Assembly (NCBI GenBank): GCA_964652235.1
Contig: CAZZDK010000006.1
Location: 37,297-101,296 of the forward strand
Direction: 5' to 3'
Origin: CAZZDK01 sp964652235
Lineage (GTDB): Bacteria > Pseudomonadota > Alphaproteobacteria > UBA9219
Length of the DNA stretch: 64,000 nucleotides
Shown: one piece after another, positions 9,091 to 17,190 of the stretch
Position numbering within the stretch: position 1 is the first letter of the stretch
How the letters are laid out: each line of letters opens with the position of its first letter
Notes under the pieces: model-generated
Told to the model about the DNA's origin: nothing
Seen by the model: the letters and a program-made list of their open reading frames with translations, nothing else
The model's database searches: none
Translations under genes and position numbers: made by a program

Positions 9091-10050
9091 TTAACGGTTA
9101 TCAGAAAAAAAACTCCCCCGCACGATGCTCTCCACGATGAACAAAGGCCGTCCCTTCGCCTCCATGTAAAGACGACCCAGATATTCGCCGAAAACGCCGA
9201 GACAGATAAGCTGCGTGCTGGAGGTCACAAGCACGACGAGCATAAGGCTCGTCCAGCCCTGAACCGTCTCGCCCGCGAGCCAGGCGCGAAAGACGTAAGC
9301 CAACAGACCGAGGGCCGCAATTCCCAGCGCGGCGCCGATATAAGAGGCGATCCGCAAAGGCACGACGGAAAAGCTCGTCACGCCGTCGAGAGCAAAGGAC
9401 ACCATGCGCCCCAGAGGATATTTGCTTCGCCCCGTCCGTCGCGGCTGGCGTTCATAGGGGAGGGCGACTTGTTTAAGGCCGATCCACCCCATCATGCCGC
9501 GCAGAAAGCGGCTGCGTTCCGGCATGGCGGCCAGCGTATCGACGACCCGGCGGCTGATGAGGCGGAAATCGCCCGCGTCCGGCGGCAAGGGCGCTTCGCC
9601 CAGGCGGCCCATCAGGCGATAGAAGAAAGAAGCGCTCGCGCGTTTGAAACGGCTTTCGCCGGGGCGCGCGGTTCTTTGGCCGAAAACGACGTCCGCGCCT
9701 TCCTCTTCCATTTTTTTCATGAAGCGGGGCAGAAGTTCGGGCGGGTCTTGAAGATCCGCGTCGAGGATGAAAACGCGCTGTCCCTTGCAAAGCGAAAGGC
9801 CCGCCGACAAAGCGGCCTGGTGTCCAAAGCGGCGGGACAGGCGAACGGCGGCGACGTGCGGATCGTCGGCGGCCAGTTTCTTCATGACGGCAAAAGTTTC
9901 GTCCGTCGAGCCGTCGTCGATCAGGAGAATCTCGAAAGAATCGGCGGCTGTTTCGCGGCAGACGGCAGCCAGGCGGCGATAAAGCTCCGGCAGGCCTTCC
10001 GCCTCGTTCAGGCAGGGCACGATGACGGAAAGCGTCGGCGTTTCGTTCAT
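9091..10050 (-). CDS. Family 2 glycosyltransferase with C-terminal membrane segments (GtrB/DPM-like)
   Basis: A polyprenyl-phosphate glycosyltransferase of the DPM1/GtrB/ArnC type. It opens with LSVIVPCLNEAEGLPELY, carries the metal-binding DADLQDPPELLPRF (DxD-containing) near residue 95, and ends with two membrane helices (IGAALGIAALGLLAYVF and SLMLVVLVTSSTQLICLGVF). I start at the ATG at 10050, preceded by GGAGAAAGAA and overlapping the upstream gene's stop (ATGA); the open frame extends further upstream without support. It probably charges a lipid carrier with a sugar; the sugar is unknown. Last gene of the five-gene minus-strand run. Confidence 0.9.
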   Translation of the reverse strand: MNETPTLSVIVPCLNEAEGLPELYRRLAAVCRETAADSFEILLIDDGSTDETFAVMKKLAADDPHVAAVRLSRRFGHQAALSAGLSLCKGQRVFILDADLQDPPELLPRFMKKMEEEGADVVFGQRTARPGESRFKRASASFFYRLMGRLGEAPLPPDAGDFRLISRRVVDTLAAMPERSRFLRGMMGWIGLKQVALPYERQPRRTGRSKYPLGRMVSFALDGVTSFSVVPLRIASYIGAALGIAALGLLAYVFRAWLAGETVQGWTSLMLVVLVTSSTQLICLGVFGEYLGRLYMEAKGRPLFIVESIVRGSFFSDNR

Positions 10051-11237
10051 TTCTTTCTCCCGGCGCGTCGAGCGAAGATGTCGGCATAGACCCGCGCGAT
10101 GGGGTGCCAATCCCAGGACAGAAGCGCGAATTCGGCCACGTCGTCAAGCGGCGCGGCCAAGGGCAGCGCGACGGGAAAATTCTTAAGCTTGTCGAACCAC
10201 ACGGCGGCCGTGCGGTCCGGGTTTTCGGGCCAGACGTCCGCGATATGCAAATAGGGTATCGCCAAATGACTGCCCGCCGCCGTCGCGGGGCCGCATAAAA
10301 CCGGTAGGCCGCAGGCCATGGCTTCCTGAATGACGAGAGGAAAGCCCTCGCCGTAACTCGGCATCAGGAAAAGATCGGCCGCCTGATAAAGGTCCGCCAG
10401 GCCTTGCCCCTTGCGGTCGCGGAAAACATGGACGTTCGGCAAAAGCCATCGGTCGGGGTCGATCCCGCCGTGGCCCGCCAGCCAGAACCGCCATTCCGGC
10501 AAAAGAATCGCCAGGCGACGGATGACCTCCAGGCCCTTTTTTTCCACGAAGCGGCCCACGAAAAGCAAAACGGGTTGTTCGTTTTTCAGCGCGAATTGTT
10601 GGCGCAGAAAACGCCTGTTTTCCGGTATCGGTGCGTGGAATAGCCGGGCATCGACCCCGTTCGGGACGACCTTGATAGGCCGCGTGAAGGCGACGCGGCG
10701 ATAATAATCTTCCGCTACGCGGTCGCTGATGAAGACCACCTCGTCAGCGGCTTTCAGCATTCGGGAGGCGATCAGGCGGTCCGCCGCCCTCATGGCCAGG
10801 CGCAAGAGGGGGTTGCGGTAGGGAATCGGCGCAATATGTTGCGTGACGACGATGGGCTTTTTGCGCAGGCGCGCGAAAAGAAAAGCCAGGATGTTGCCCG
10901 GATAAAGGGTGTCGTGAAGCCACAGGACGTCGGTTTCCTTGATCGCGCGGGCCAGAGTCCGCGCCGCGCCGAAACCCCAAAGGGGCCAAGGTATGCCGAA
11001 AAGCTTTTCCGGAAGATTATAGGAGCGCACGGGCACGGCCTTGGCCGAAGGGATTTGCGGCGCGGGATCGCAGTCGCTGGCGAGCCAGGCCATCTCGAAG
11101 GCGGAATCCTTCGCCAGTTCGCGCACAAGGCGTTCGGCCACGCGTTCGATACCGCCGCCGTGCAGGCCGAAGTAATGCGTCACCACCGTTATTTTCACGG
11201 GCGCGGAGACGGGAACGGATGAAGATGCCGCGTTCAA
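10047..11237 (-). CDS. Family 4 glycosyltransferase
   Basis: GT-B fold sugar transferase. The N-terminal Rossmann half begins KITVVTHYFGLHGGGIERVAER (donor/acceptor loop), and the C-terminal half has VLLFVGRFVEKKGLEVIRRL and the GT4 E-x7-E motif in GEGFPLVIQEAMACGLPVL. Start is uncertain: a TTG at 11237 overlaps the upstream stop (TTGA), another TTG lies at 11243, and a GTG before KITVV would also fit. There is no strong ribosome binding site, consistent with translational coupling. The neighbours suggest work on a surface glycan or glycolipid. Confidence 0.87.
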   Translation of the reverse strand: MNAASSSVPVSAPVKITVVTHYFGLHGGGIERVAERLVRELAKDSAFEMAWLASDCDPAPQIPSAKAVPVRSYNLPEKLFGIPWPLWGFGAARTLARAIKETDVLWLHDTLYPGNILAFLFARLRKKPIVVTQHIAPIPYRNPLLRLAMRAADRLIASRMLKAADEVVFISDRVAEDYYRRVAFTRPIKVVPNGVDARLFHAPIPENRRFLRQQFALKNEQPVLLFVGRFVEKKGLEVIRRLAILLPEWRFWLAGHGGIDPDRWLLPNVHVFRDRKGQGLADLYQAADLFLMPSYGEGFPLVIQEAMACGLPVLCGPATAAGSHLAIPYLHIADVWPENPDRTAAVWFDKLKNFPVALPLAAPLDDVAEFALLSWDWHPIARVYADIFARRAGRKK

Positions 11238-12302
11238 GACCAAAGATCGCTTTCGATCGCTCGGATCGCCTCGTGTTGAAGGTTAAGGACCGCCAAGGCC
11301 TCCGCCCCGTTCAGGTCCGCCGGGTCTTTACCGACGCGGATCGCTTCGGCAAAGCGGCGAAAAACCTCGTCGTTGCCGTAATCCAGACGGCCCCGNNNNN
11401 NNNNNNNNNNNNAGGGCCAGGCCGTTCGGAACGTGCTGCCCCAGATGTCCGGCGATGGCCGAGAGGCTCGTTCGCAGAATGTCGGTCGCGCGGTGCCTCC
11501 CATCGGCGGGCAAAAACAGGTAAATGTCGCGGAAGATGTCCAAAAGGGCAAGACCCTTTTCGCCCGTCACGACGATGTGCCATTCGCTTACGGCGCTTTC
11601 GAAATGGCAATCGACGGTCACGGGCAGTCCGCTTGGGGTCTGGTAGAACAAATGGGCGAGGGCGGGCGTGCGCTTGCCGTCTCGTCCGGCAAGCCCGTGG
11701 GCGCGGCGCAACAGGAGGTCTTCTCCCGCTATCTTGCGAAGCAGATAGAAGAAATGCGGGCTTTCATCATAAAACAGGCCAAGCGGCAGGCTTTCGTGCC
11801 AGGACGGCAGGCGACGCGAGGGATTGCCGAGCTGAACGGCGGCGACGCGCCTTAGGGCCCCCAGCCGCCCGGTCGCGAGCGCGTCCTCAAGTTTGCGGGC
11901 CGCGCGTCCGAACTGGAAATTATGGACAACGGCCAGAACGCGCCCGGCCTTTTCGGCGGCATGGACCATCTTTTCGCCCTCCTGAACCGACAGGGCGAAA
12001 GGCTTTTCGGTCAGGACGTGTTTGCCGCGTTCCAGCGCCGCGCAGGCCAGGGCCGCGTGCGCGGCGGGCGGCGCGCCGATGACGATGGCGTCAACCTCGT
12101 CCAGCCAGGGGATCGTCTCGACGGTCTCCGTTTCCGCCCATCGCGAAAGGCCGCAGCGCGCCGCGATCCTTTGCGCCCGGCCTTCATGCCGGTCGGCGAG
12201 GCCGACAAGCTCAAGAGAGCAGGATCGCCGGATCGCGGGCAGATGGCGGTGAAGCGAAACCCACCCCAACCCAACGGCCGCGATGCGTATCCTGGGGGTC
12301 AT
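11234..12302 (-). CDS. Gfo/Idh/MocA family oxidoreductase, interrupted by an N run
   Basis: NAD(P)-dependent sugar dehydrogenase or reductase. The N-terminus has the dinucleotide fold IRIAAVGLGWVSLHRHLPAI and the family EKP motif in HVLTEKPFALSVQEGEKM. The frame before the N run (11396-11412) does not match the frame after it. The C-terminal piece reads in another frame to a stop at 11234 (LNLQHEAIRAIESDLWS). The 17 Ns are therefore not the true gap length, and I treat this as one intact gene across an assembly gap. Start at 12302 overlaps the AAA gene's stop (ATGA). It could supply or modify a sugar for the two glycosyltransferases downstream. Confidence 0.85.
11396..11412. other. Run of 17 undetermined bases inside the oxidoreductase gene
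   Basis: The reading frame shifts across this run, so its length is not a multiple that preserves the gene; the real gap is probably a different size. Confidence 0.97.
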
Positions 12303-13180
12303 CCGACCGCTTTCGGATTGACGTTCGCCTCCGCGCCGATGGCGATGGCGATGGATTCGTCGTCCAGCTCTTCCACTTTTCCGGCCCGCATGATCGCGTG
12401 GGCGCACGCCTGATCCATGATGGTGATGGACTTGTCCGGGTTGTTGCGGTTGCGGATGAAGCGGTCGGTCAGCCTGACGATCCGCTCCAGCGAACGGTCG
12501 GGAATCTTGAACTTGTAGTGCGCCTCGAAATTGGGCCGAAGCTGCTGCAGGATGTTGAACGTCAGCCGCAGGTCGGGGACTTCCAGCACGACTTTTTGAA
12601 ACCTTCGGTCGATAGCGGGTTCCTGTTTGACGTAATCGTCGTATTCCTCGCGGGTGGTTGCGCCGATGACGAGCAGGTCGCCCGTCGTCAGAAACGGCTT
12701 GAGCAGGTCGGCGATGCCGCTGTAGCTGGAGGACTTGAAGGAGATCATCAGCTGGTGAATCTCGTCGATACAGCAGATGATGGGCGGAAACTGCCCGGAA
12801 GCGTTGCGCTCCGCGACGCCTTTGATGATGGGGATCAGGCGGCCTTCCAGCTCGGCTCGTGAAGAGGAGCCAGCGCCGATCATCGACATTTCAAGCTCGA
12901 TCAGGCGCGAGCCTTTCAGAAAATCGGGCACGCGTTCCTGGTTGATCCTTTGCGCCAGGCCGACGAACAGAGCCGTTTTACCCACGCCCGCCGGGCCGAG
13001 AAGCATCGCGTTTTTCCGCAACCGTTGCAGGAGAATAAGCGTCAGGATGTCCAGCTCTTTCTCGCGGCCCGAAACGGGATCGAACCGGCCCGCTTTGTCA
13101 AGGGCGGTAAAATCCCTTGTGTAGCGGGAGATAAGGCCGTTCAGTTCGGAATCGCTGATGACGAAGGAAGCGTTGCTCAT
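12299..13180 (-). CDS. Stand-alone AAA+ ATPase resembling Clp/Hsp100 D1
   Basis: A 293-residue protein equivalent to only the first AAA+ module (D1) of ClpA/ClpB/ClpV. It has YTRDFTALDKAGRFDPVSGR, Walker A GPAGVGKTA (near residue 63), Walker B CCIDEIHQL, sensor 1 VIGATTREEYDDYV and an arginine finger in AIDRRFQKV, plus a small C-terminal helical lid. The Clp N-domain, the middle domain and the D2 module are all absent. The first 35 residues are short and unassigned. It sits 51 bases after the aconitase-like gene and overlaps the oxidoreductase gene. The catalytic motifs look intact, so it probably hydrolyses ATP; its substrate is unknown. Confidence 0.85.
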   Translation of the reverse strand: MSNASFVISDSELNGLISRYTRDFTALDKAGRFDPVSGREKELDILTLILLQRLRKNAMLLGPAGVGKTALFVGLAQRINQERVPDFLKGSRLIELEMSMIGAGSSSRAELEGRLIPIIKGVAERNASGQFPPIICCIDEIHQLMISFKSSSYSGIADLLKPFLTTGDLLVIGATTREEYDDYVKQEPAIDRRFQKVVLEVPDLRLTFNILQQLRPNFEAHYKFKIPDRSLERIVRLTDRFIRNRNNPDKSITIMDQACAHAIMRAGKVEELDDESIAIAIGAEANVNPKAVG

Positions 13181-13231
13181 GAGATATCCGGAAGGTTGGA
13201 AAAAGAGAAGGCCATCTTGTCACGGATTTCC

Positions 13232-15877
13232 CTAAACGGCCAGCATAATCAGGTTTCTAAGCGCCTCCGCCCATAGGGAGCCCTGCCGCCAGGTTTCCAT
13301 TTCCTCATCGGTTTCAAGACAGCAGCGCAGCATATACCGTTCGACGGTTTCCGTGTGATCGACGGTCATCATGACTTCCGCCGGAGGTTTCGAAAAAAGC
13401 GACAGCCCGGCGAAGCTCAAAACGGTGTCGGGTTTTATGGAAAGATCGGCCAGGGATATGCCTTGCTTGATTTGCAGGGGTAAAACGCCAACGCGGATCA
13501 GGTTCAGGCGACAGGCAGGCGCGAAACTTTCCGCGATCACAGCGCCCACGCCCAAAAGACGCGTCGCTTTGGCGGCCCATTCCTGTCCCGGGCCGTTGCC
13601 GTAATTCTGGCCTGCCAGAACGACGAAGTTTTTTTTGTTTTCCTTATAAAGAAGCGCAGCTTCGAAGATGGACATCTTCGCGCCGGAAGGCGCGTAGATC
13701 GTAAATCCTCCTGTCAGACCGGGCGCCAGGAGGTTGGCGAGAGAGGGATGAGTAAAGGCGGCGCGGACCATAAGGTCCTCGTTGCCGGTCCATTTTTTCA
13801 GCTTACCGGGGTCAGTCGGCCAAGTACTTGTTTCCATTAGATATTTTCCAGCAAGCGAATCCTTCTTAAGCGGGAGATCCGGCAGTATTTGTTCCGCCTG
13901 CACATCGTCGCCGAAGACGGCGATCGCCCTGGCGTCCGCAATATCGATCGGCGCTGCCGGTCTCGAAGGCAAGTCCCGAACGAAGGACGGCCTTTTGATG
14001 AGGGGGGAAGAAGGCGGCCAGGGAAAAAGCGGCTCGCCGGGGACGGCAGGAACGGAATCCAGGGCGTCTTCGCCGAAAAGAAGTTTGGTTTGTTTCGCGT
14101 AGAAAGAGCCGGGCGAACAGGTTTTAAGGAAAGCCGTCAATTCGCTCGCCGTCGGGAAAATGTCCTGAAAGGTTGCGTTCGGGCCGAAGGCGAGTTTGGG
14201 CAGGTCCACCGCCATGTTTCCGGCGAGCGCGTAACACACGACAAGGGAGGGAGAAGCCAGATAGCCCCCCTGGCACAGGGGATGAAGGGGGCCTTCCTTT
14301 TCGTTCGGTCCCGACGCGACGGCGCAAACGGGCAGCTTTTCCTTTTCAATCGTGGCGACAATGTTTTCGGAGATCGGCGGCGTTTCCCCGTCTTTAACGA
14401 AAACAAAACCGAGGGACTCGAAATCCTCCTTAAGACCCGTTTCCGCCAAAAGCTCGCGCAAAGCGGGGCAGGGGACATTCAAAACGGCCCGAACCCAAGG
14501 CCTGACCGTCAAGCCAAGTCGTCTGGCCTTGCGGGCGGCCAGACCTCCCAAGATAAGGTCGAAGGGATGGGCGCCGCTTCCCGACGGGCCGATGCAGGCC
14601 CAAATCACGTCTCCATAATGGATCGGCGCCAGAGGGTCTGGTTTCTTTCCGGACGGCGGAAAGGCGGACGTAAACGAAGAAGAAACCTCGCCGACGGGCA
14701 CGGCGTTGCAGGCGCGGCCCGGTCCGCCCAAGGCCAAGGGCGCCGCGTTAAGGTTGAAGGTTAGCGACGTCGTGAAATAGGGGTCCTGGTCCGAATCTTT
14801 GACGCCTGGCTCCTGCCAAAGGCCTTGTTCTCTGGCGTAGGCCTCCACGACGGCGATATGCGCCGGGCTTTTTCCCGAAAGCTCCAAATGATCCAAAACG
14901 GCTCTGTCGATGGGGAAAAAGACGGAAAGAGCGCCGGACTCGCACAGAATATCGGCGATGACGAGCCGGTCCGGAACGGAAAGATGGTCAAGCCCGGCGC
15001 CGTAGAACTCGATGATTTTCCCTGCCGTCTTGGTTTGTCGGACGGTTTTGAGAAGCGCCAGAGCCGCGCTTGTGGAATCGCTTTTGGCAGAAAGGCGGCC
15101 TTCGATCTTGATCCCCAGGACGCCGGAAAAGGACAAAGGCGCGTGGGAATCGAGCCAGAGGGCTTCCACATCTAAAGCGTCCGCCGGAAAGGCCAGAACG
15201 CCCAGGCCGCCCGCGACGGGCAGGCGGCGACTTGAGCCGAAGACGGAGTCGGGAAACAGAAGCGGCGGCAATGGTTCCGAGCGGCGTTCCGCCTGCACGA
15301 CGGGAGACAAAAAGCCCGCATTCAGCGCGTTCATCTCTCCCTTGCCGGGGGAGATCAGCCGCAGATTGGCGAAGGCCTGCGCACCCCAGCGAAGAAGGGA
15401 AAGCCTTTCCTGCCGTTCCGGCGCCGTCTCTCGGACGAAACCCGCCACAACGTCCGTCGGATAGCGAGGGGAAAGAAGGAGCGGATCGACCTTTCGGTCC
15501 GCCAGCGCGTCTCTGAGAGTCGCCATGTCCGTCAGGACGGAGGTGGCGGCTTCGTCCTGGATTAAGAATCTCGCTGGGCGAAAGGCGATGGGCGGCGGGT
15601 TCTTTCGGAGCGCGTGAAAGGCCGAAAGGGCGCGCATATCTTCGATCGTTACGGAAATCTCGTCTTCATGCCGGAGAAGATTTTCCAAAAGAACCCGGAC
15701 CGAGCGGGGAAGATGGGACAGATCGCCCAAGGTCTGCTCGGCGACTTTGAGGCTGTAATAGGCGTAAGACTTATCTTCGATCGTCAGCTCGGACAGGCAG
15801 TTAAGCGTGTCCCGGCTTTGGGGAAGAGGCATGGACGATACCGTTTTGGGCTTGTCGAGACTTTTCTGGGTGGACAT
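13232..15877 (-). CDS. Full-length aconitase-like protein lacking all catalytic and Fe-S residues
   Basis: Aligns by eye over its whole 881 residues with aconitase A/IRP1: LRWGAQAFANLRLI, EFYGAGLDHLSVPDR, ESGALSVFFP, YLASPSLVVCYALAGNM and WAAKATRLLGVGAVIAESF are unmistakable. Yet the functional sites are gone. The first cluster cysteine motif SCTN reads GPSGSG. The GYGCTTCIGNSG loop reads FVKDGETPPISEN. DSHTT reads SSRRL. NRNFEGR reads GPNEKEGP. The catalytic SSRDWAAKG reads GPGQEWAAKA. No stop or frameshift interrupts it, so it looks maintained rather than decaying. I infer a pseudoenzyme, perhaps structural or nucleic-acid binding. ATG at 15877 is preferred over a GTG at 15883. First gene of the five-gene minus-strand run. 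Confidence 0.85.
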   Translation of the reverse strand: MSTQKSLDKPKTVSSMPLPQSRDTLNCLSELTIEDKSYAYYSLKVAEQTLGDLSHLPRSVRVLLENLLRHEDEISVTIEDMRALSAFHALRKNPPPIAFRPARFLIQDEAATSVLTDMATLRDALADRKVDPLLLSPRYPTDVVAGFVRETAPERQERLSLLRWGAQAFANLRLISPGKGEMNALNAGFLSPVVQAERRSEPLPPLLFPDSVFGSSRRLPVAGGLGVLAFPADALDVEALWLDSHAPLSFSGVLGIKIEGRLSAKSDSTSAALALLKTVRQTKTAGKIIEFYGAGLDHLSVPDRLVIADILCESGALSVFFPIDRAVLDHLELSGKSPAHIAVVEAYAREQGLWQEPGVKDSDQDPYFTTSLTFNLNAAPLALGGPGRACNAVPVGEVSSSFTSAFPPSGKKPDPLAPIHYGDVIWACIGPSGSGAHPFDLILGGLAARKARRLGLTVRPWVRAVLNVPCPALRELLAETGLKEDFESLGFVFVKDGETPPISENIVATIEKEKLPVCAVASGPNEKEGPLHPLCQGGYLASPSLVVCYALAGNMAVDLPKLAFGPNATFQDIFPTASELTAFLKTCSPGSFYAKQTKLLFGEDALDSVPAVPGEPLFPWPPSSPLIKRPSFVRDLPSRPAAPIDIADARAIAVFGDDVQAEQILPDLPLKKDSLAGKYLMETSTWPTDPGKLKKWTGNEDLMVRAAFTHPSLANLLAPGLTGGFTIYAPSGAKMSIFEAALLYKENKKNFVVLAGQNYGNGPGQEWAAKATRLLGVGAVIAESFAPACRLNLIRVGVLPLQIKQGISLADLSIKPDTVLSFAGLSLFSKPPAEVMMTVDHTETVERYMLRCCLETDEEMETWRQGSLWAEALRNLIMLAV

Positions 15878-15935
15878 TATCACATATAAGATAAACTATC
15901 CTGGGAATGATTCTCCAACCGATTTTTGCGCGTCC

Positions 15936-16370
15936 ATGGTCTCCTTTCGTTCCTGTTTTTCGGTTTTGGCGCTGGGGGTTGCCCTTGTCGTTCCGGCTTC
16001 GGCTGAAGCCGCCTTTCTTTTCTGCAACCAGACCAAAACGACCATTGAGGCGGCTTTCGGCTCGCGCGAAGACGGCAAATGGCTTTCGGAAGGTTGGTGG
16101 CAGCTCGAACCGGGGCAATGCGCGCGCGTGACCAACAAGCCCTTGACGCAGAGGTTCTATTTCTACTATGCGCGAGAGCTGGCCCTGCCGACCCCCGACG
16201 GGCGCGAGCCGAAGATTTGGGACGGCAAATACGCTTTTTGCACGGACAACAAGGCGTTTCGGATCGAGGGCGACGGAAATTGCGAGCCGCGCGGCTATCG
16301 CAAGCAGGGATTTAGAGAGGTCGATGTAGGTCCAAAACAAAAGACCTATACGCTGACGTTCAAGGAATAA
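15936..16370 (+). CDS. DUF1036 domain secreted protein
   Basis: A 144-residue exported protein of the DUF1036 family, common in alphaproteobacteria and of unknown function. A signal peptide (VLALGVALVVPASAEA) is followed by AAFLFCNQTKTTIEAAFGSR, EGWWQLEPGQCARV and FYFYYAREL, the family core with conserved tryptophans and cysteines likely forming disulfides. I start at the ATG at 15936 because upstream in-frame starts lack a signal peptide and run into the aconitase-like gene. It is divergent from that gene and is followed 7 bases later by plsC. Confidence 0.85.
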   Translation: MVSFRSCFSVLALGVALVVPASAEAAFLFCNQTKTTIEAAFGSREDGKWLSEGWWQLEPGQCARVTNKPLTQRFYFYYARELALPTPDGREPKIWDGKYAFCTDNKAFRIEGDGNCEPRGYRKQGFREVDVGPKQKTYTLTFKE

Positions 16371-16377
16371 GGGCGGC

Positions 16378-17190
16378 ATGAAAACGGAACTGGTTTCCTG
16401 TAGAGGCTCGGCTTTCCGGGGCTTCTTGAAACTTGGCGGGTTTATTCTCCTGGTCCTGGCTTTCGTGCCCGTTCACCTCGTTTTGCGAGCGACAGGAAAG
16501 ATCGAGCCGACCGTTCTGCCGCGCGCTTTTCACCGCGCTTTGTGCGGCCTTGTCGGCTTTAAGATCAGGGTGCGCGGGCGGATGGCGGTGGACGGGGCCG
16601 CGACGCTTTTCGTTTCCAACCATTCTTCCTATCTCGACATACCGGTTCTCGGCTCGATCATCCCCGGTTGCTTCGTGGCAAAGTCGGAAGTCGCTTCCTG
16701 GCCCTTTATCGGGATGATGGCCAGGCTTCAGAATTCCGTGTTCATCGAGCGACGCACCATCCGCGCCGGGGAGCAGAACAAGATCATGCGCGAAAGGCTC
16801 GAAAAAGGCGACCATCTGATCCTTTTCCCCGAAGGCACGTCTTCGGACGGCCACAGGACGCTGCCTTTCAAAAGCAGTTTGTTTCATATCGTCGAAAAAC
16901 CGTTGCCGGACGGGAATCTGCCGCGCATTCAGCCCGTTTCCATCGTAGCCACGGAAATCGGCGGCTTGCCGATGGGAAGGGCCTGGCGGCCCTATTACGC
17001 CTGGTACGGGGATATGACGCTCGTCAAGCACGTATGGGAATTTTTCAAGATAGGCTCCTTTACCGTCGATGTGATCTTTCATCCCCCCGTGACGATGGAG
17101 GATTTCGGTTCCCGCAAGCTTCTGGCGGATTATTGCCAAAGGACCGTCGCGAAAGGCGTCGATCAATGCGTGACGGGCCGCTTCGCATGA
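16378..17190 (+). CDS. plsC: 1-acyl-sn-glycerol-3-phosphate acyltransferase
   Basis: Transfers an acyl chain to lysophosphatidic acid, making phosphatidic acid for membrane phospholipids. An N-terminal membrane helix (GGFILLVLAFVPVHLVL) precedes the acyltransferase domain. Block I is NHSSYLD (H82 and D87 of the HX4D motif), block II is VFIERR and block III is FPEGTSS (150-156). Length of 270 is normal. Its stop overlaps the miaB start (ATGA), so the two are coupled. The ORF has a second hydrophobic stretch before block I, as in other members. Confidence 0.93.
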   Translation: MKTELVSCRGSAFRGFLKLGGFILLVLAFVPVHLVLRATGKIEPTVLPRAFHRALCGLVGFKIRVRGRMAVDGAATLFVSNHSSYLDIPVLGSIIPGCFVAKSEVASWPFIGMMARLQNSVFIERRTIRAGEQNKIMRERLEKGDHLILFPEGTSSDGHRTLPFKSSLFHIVEKPLPDGNLPRIQPVSIVATEIGGLPMGRAWRPYYAWYGDMTLVKHVWEFFKIGSFTVDVIFHPPVTMEDFGSRKLLADYCQRTVAKGVDQCVTGRFA

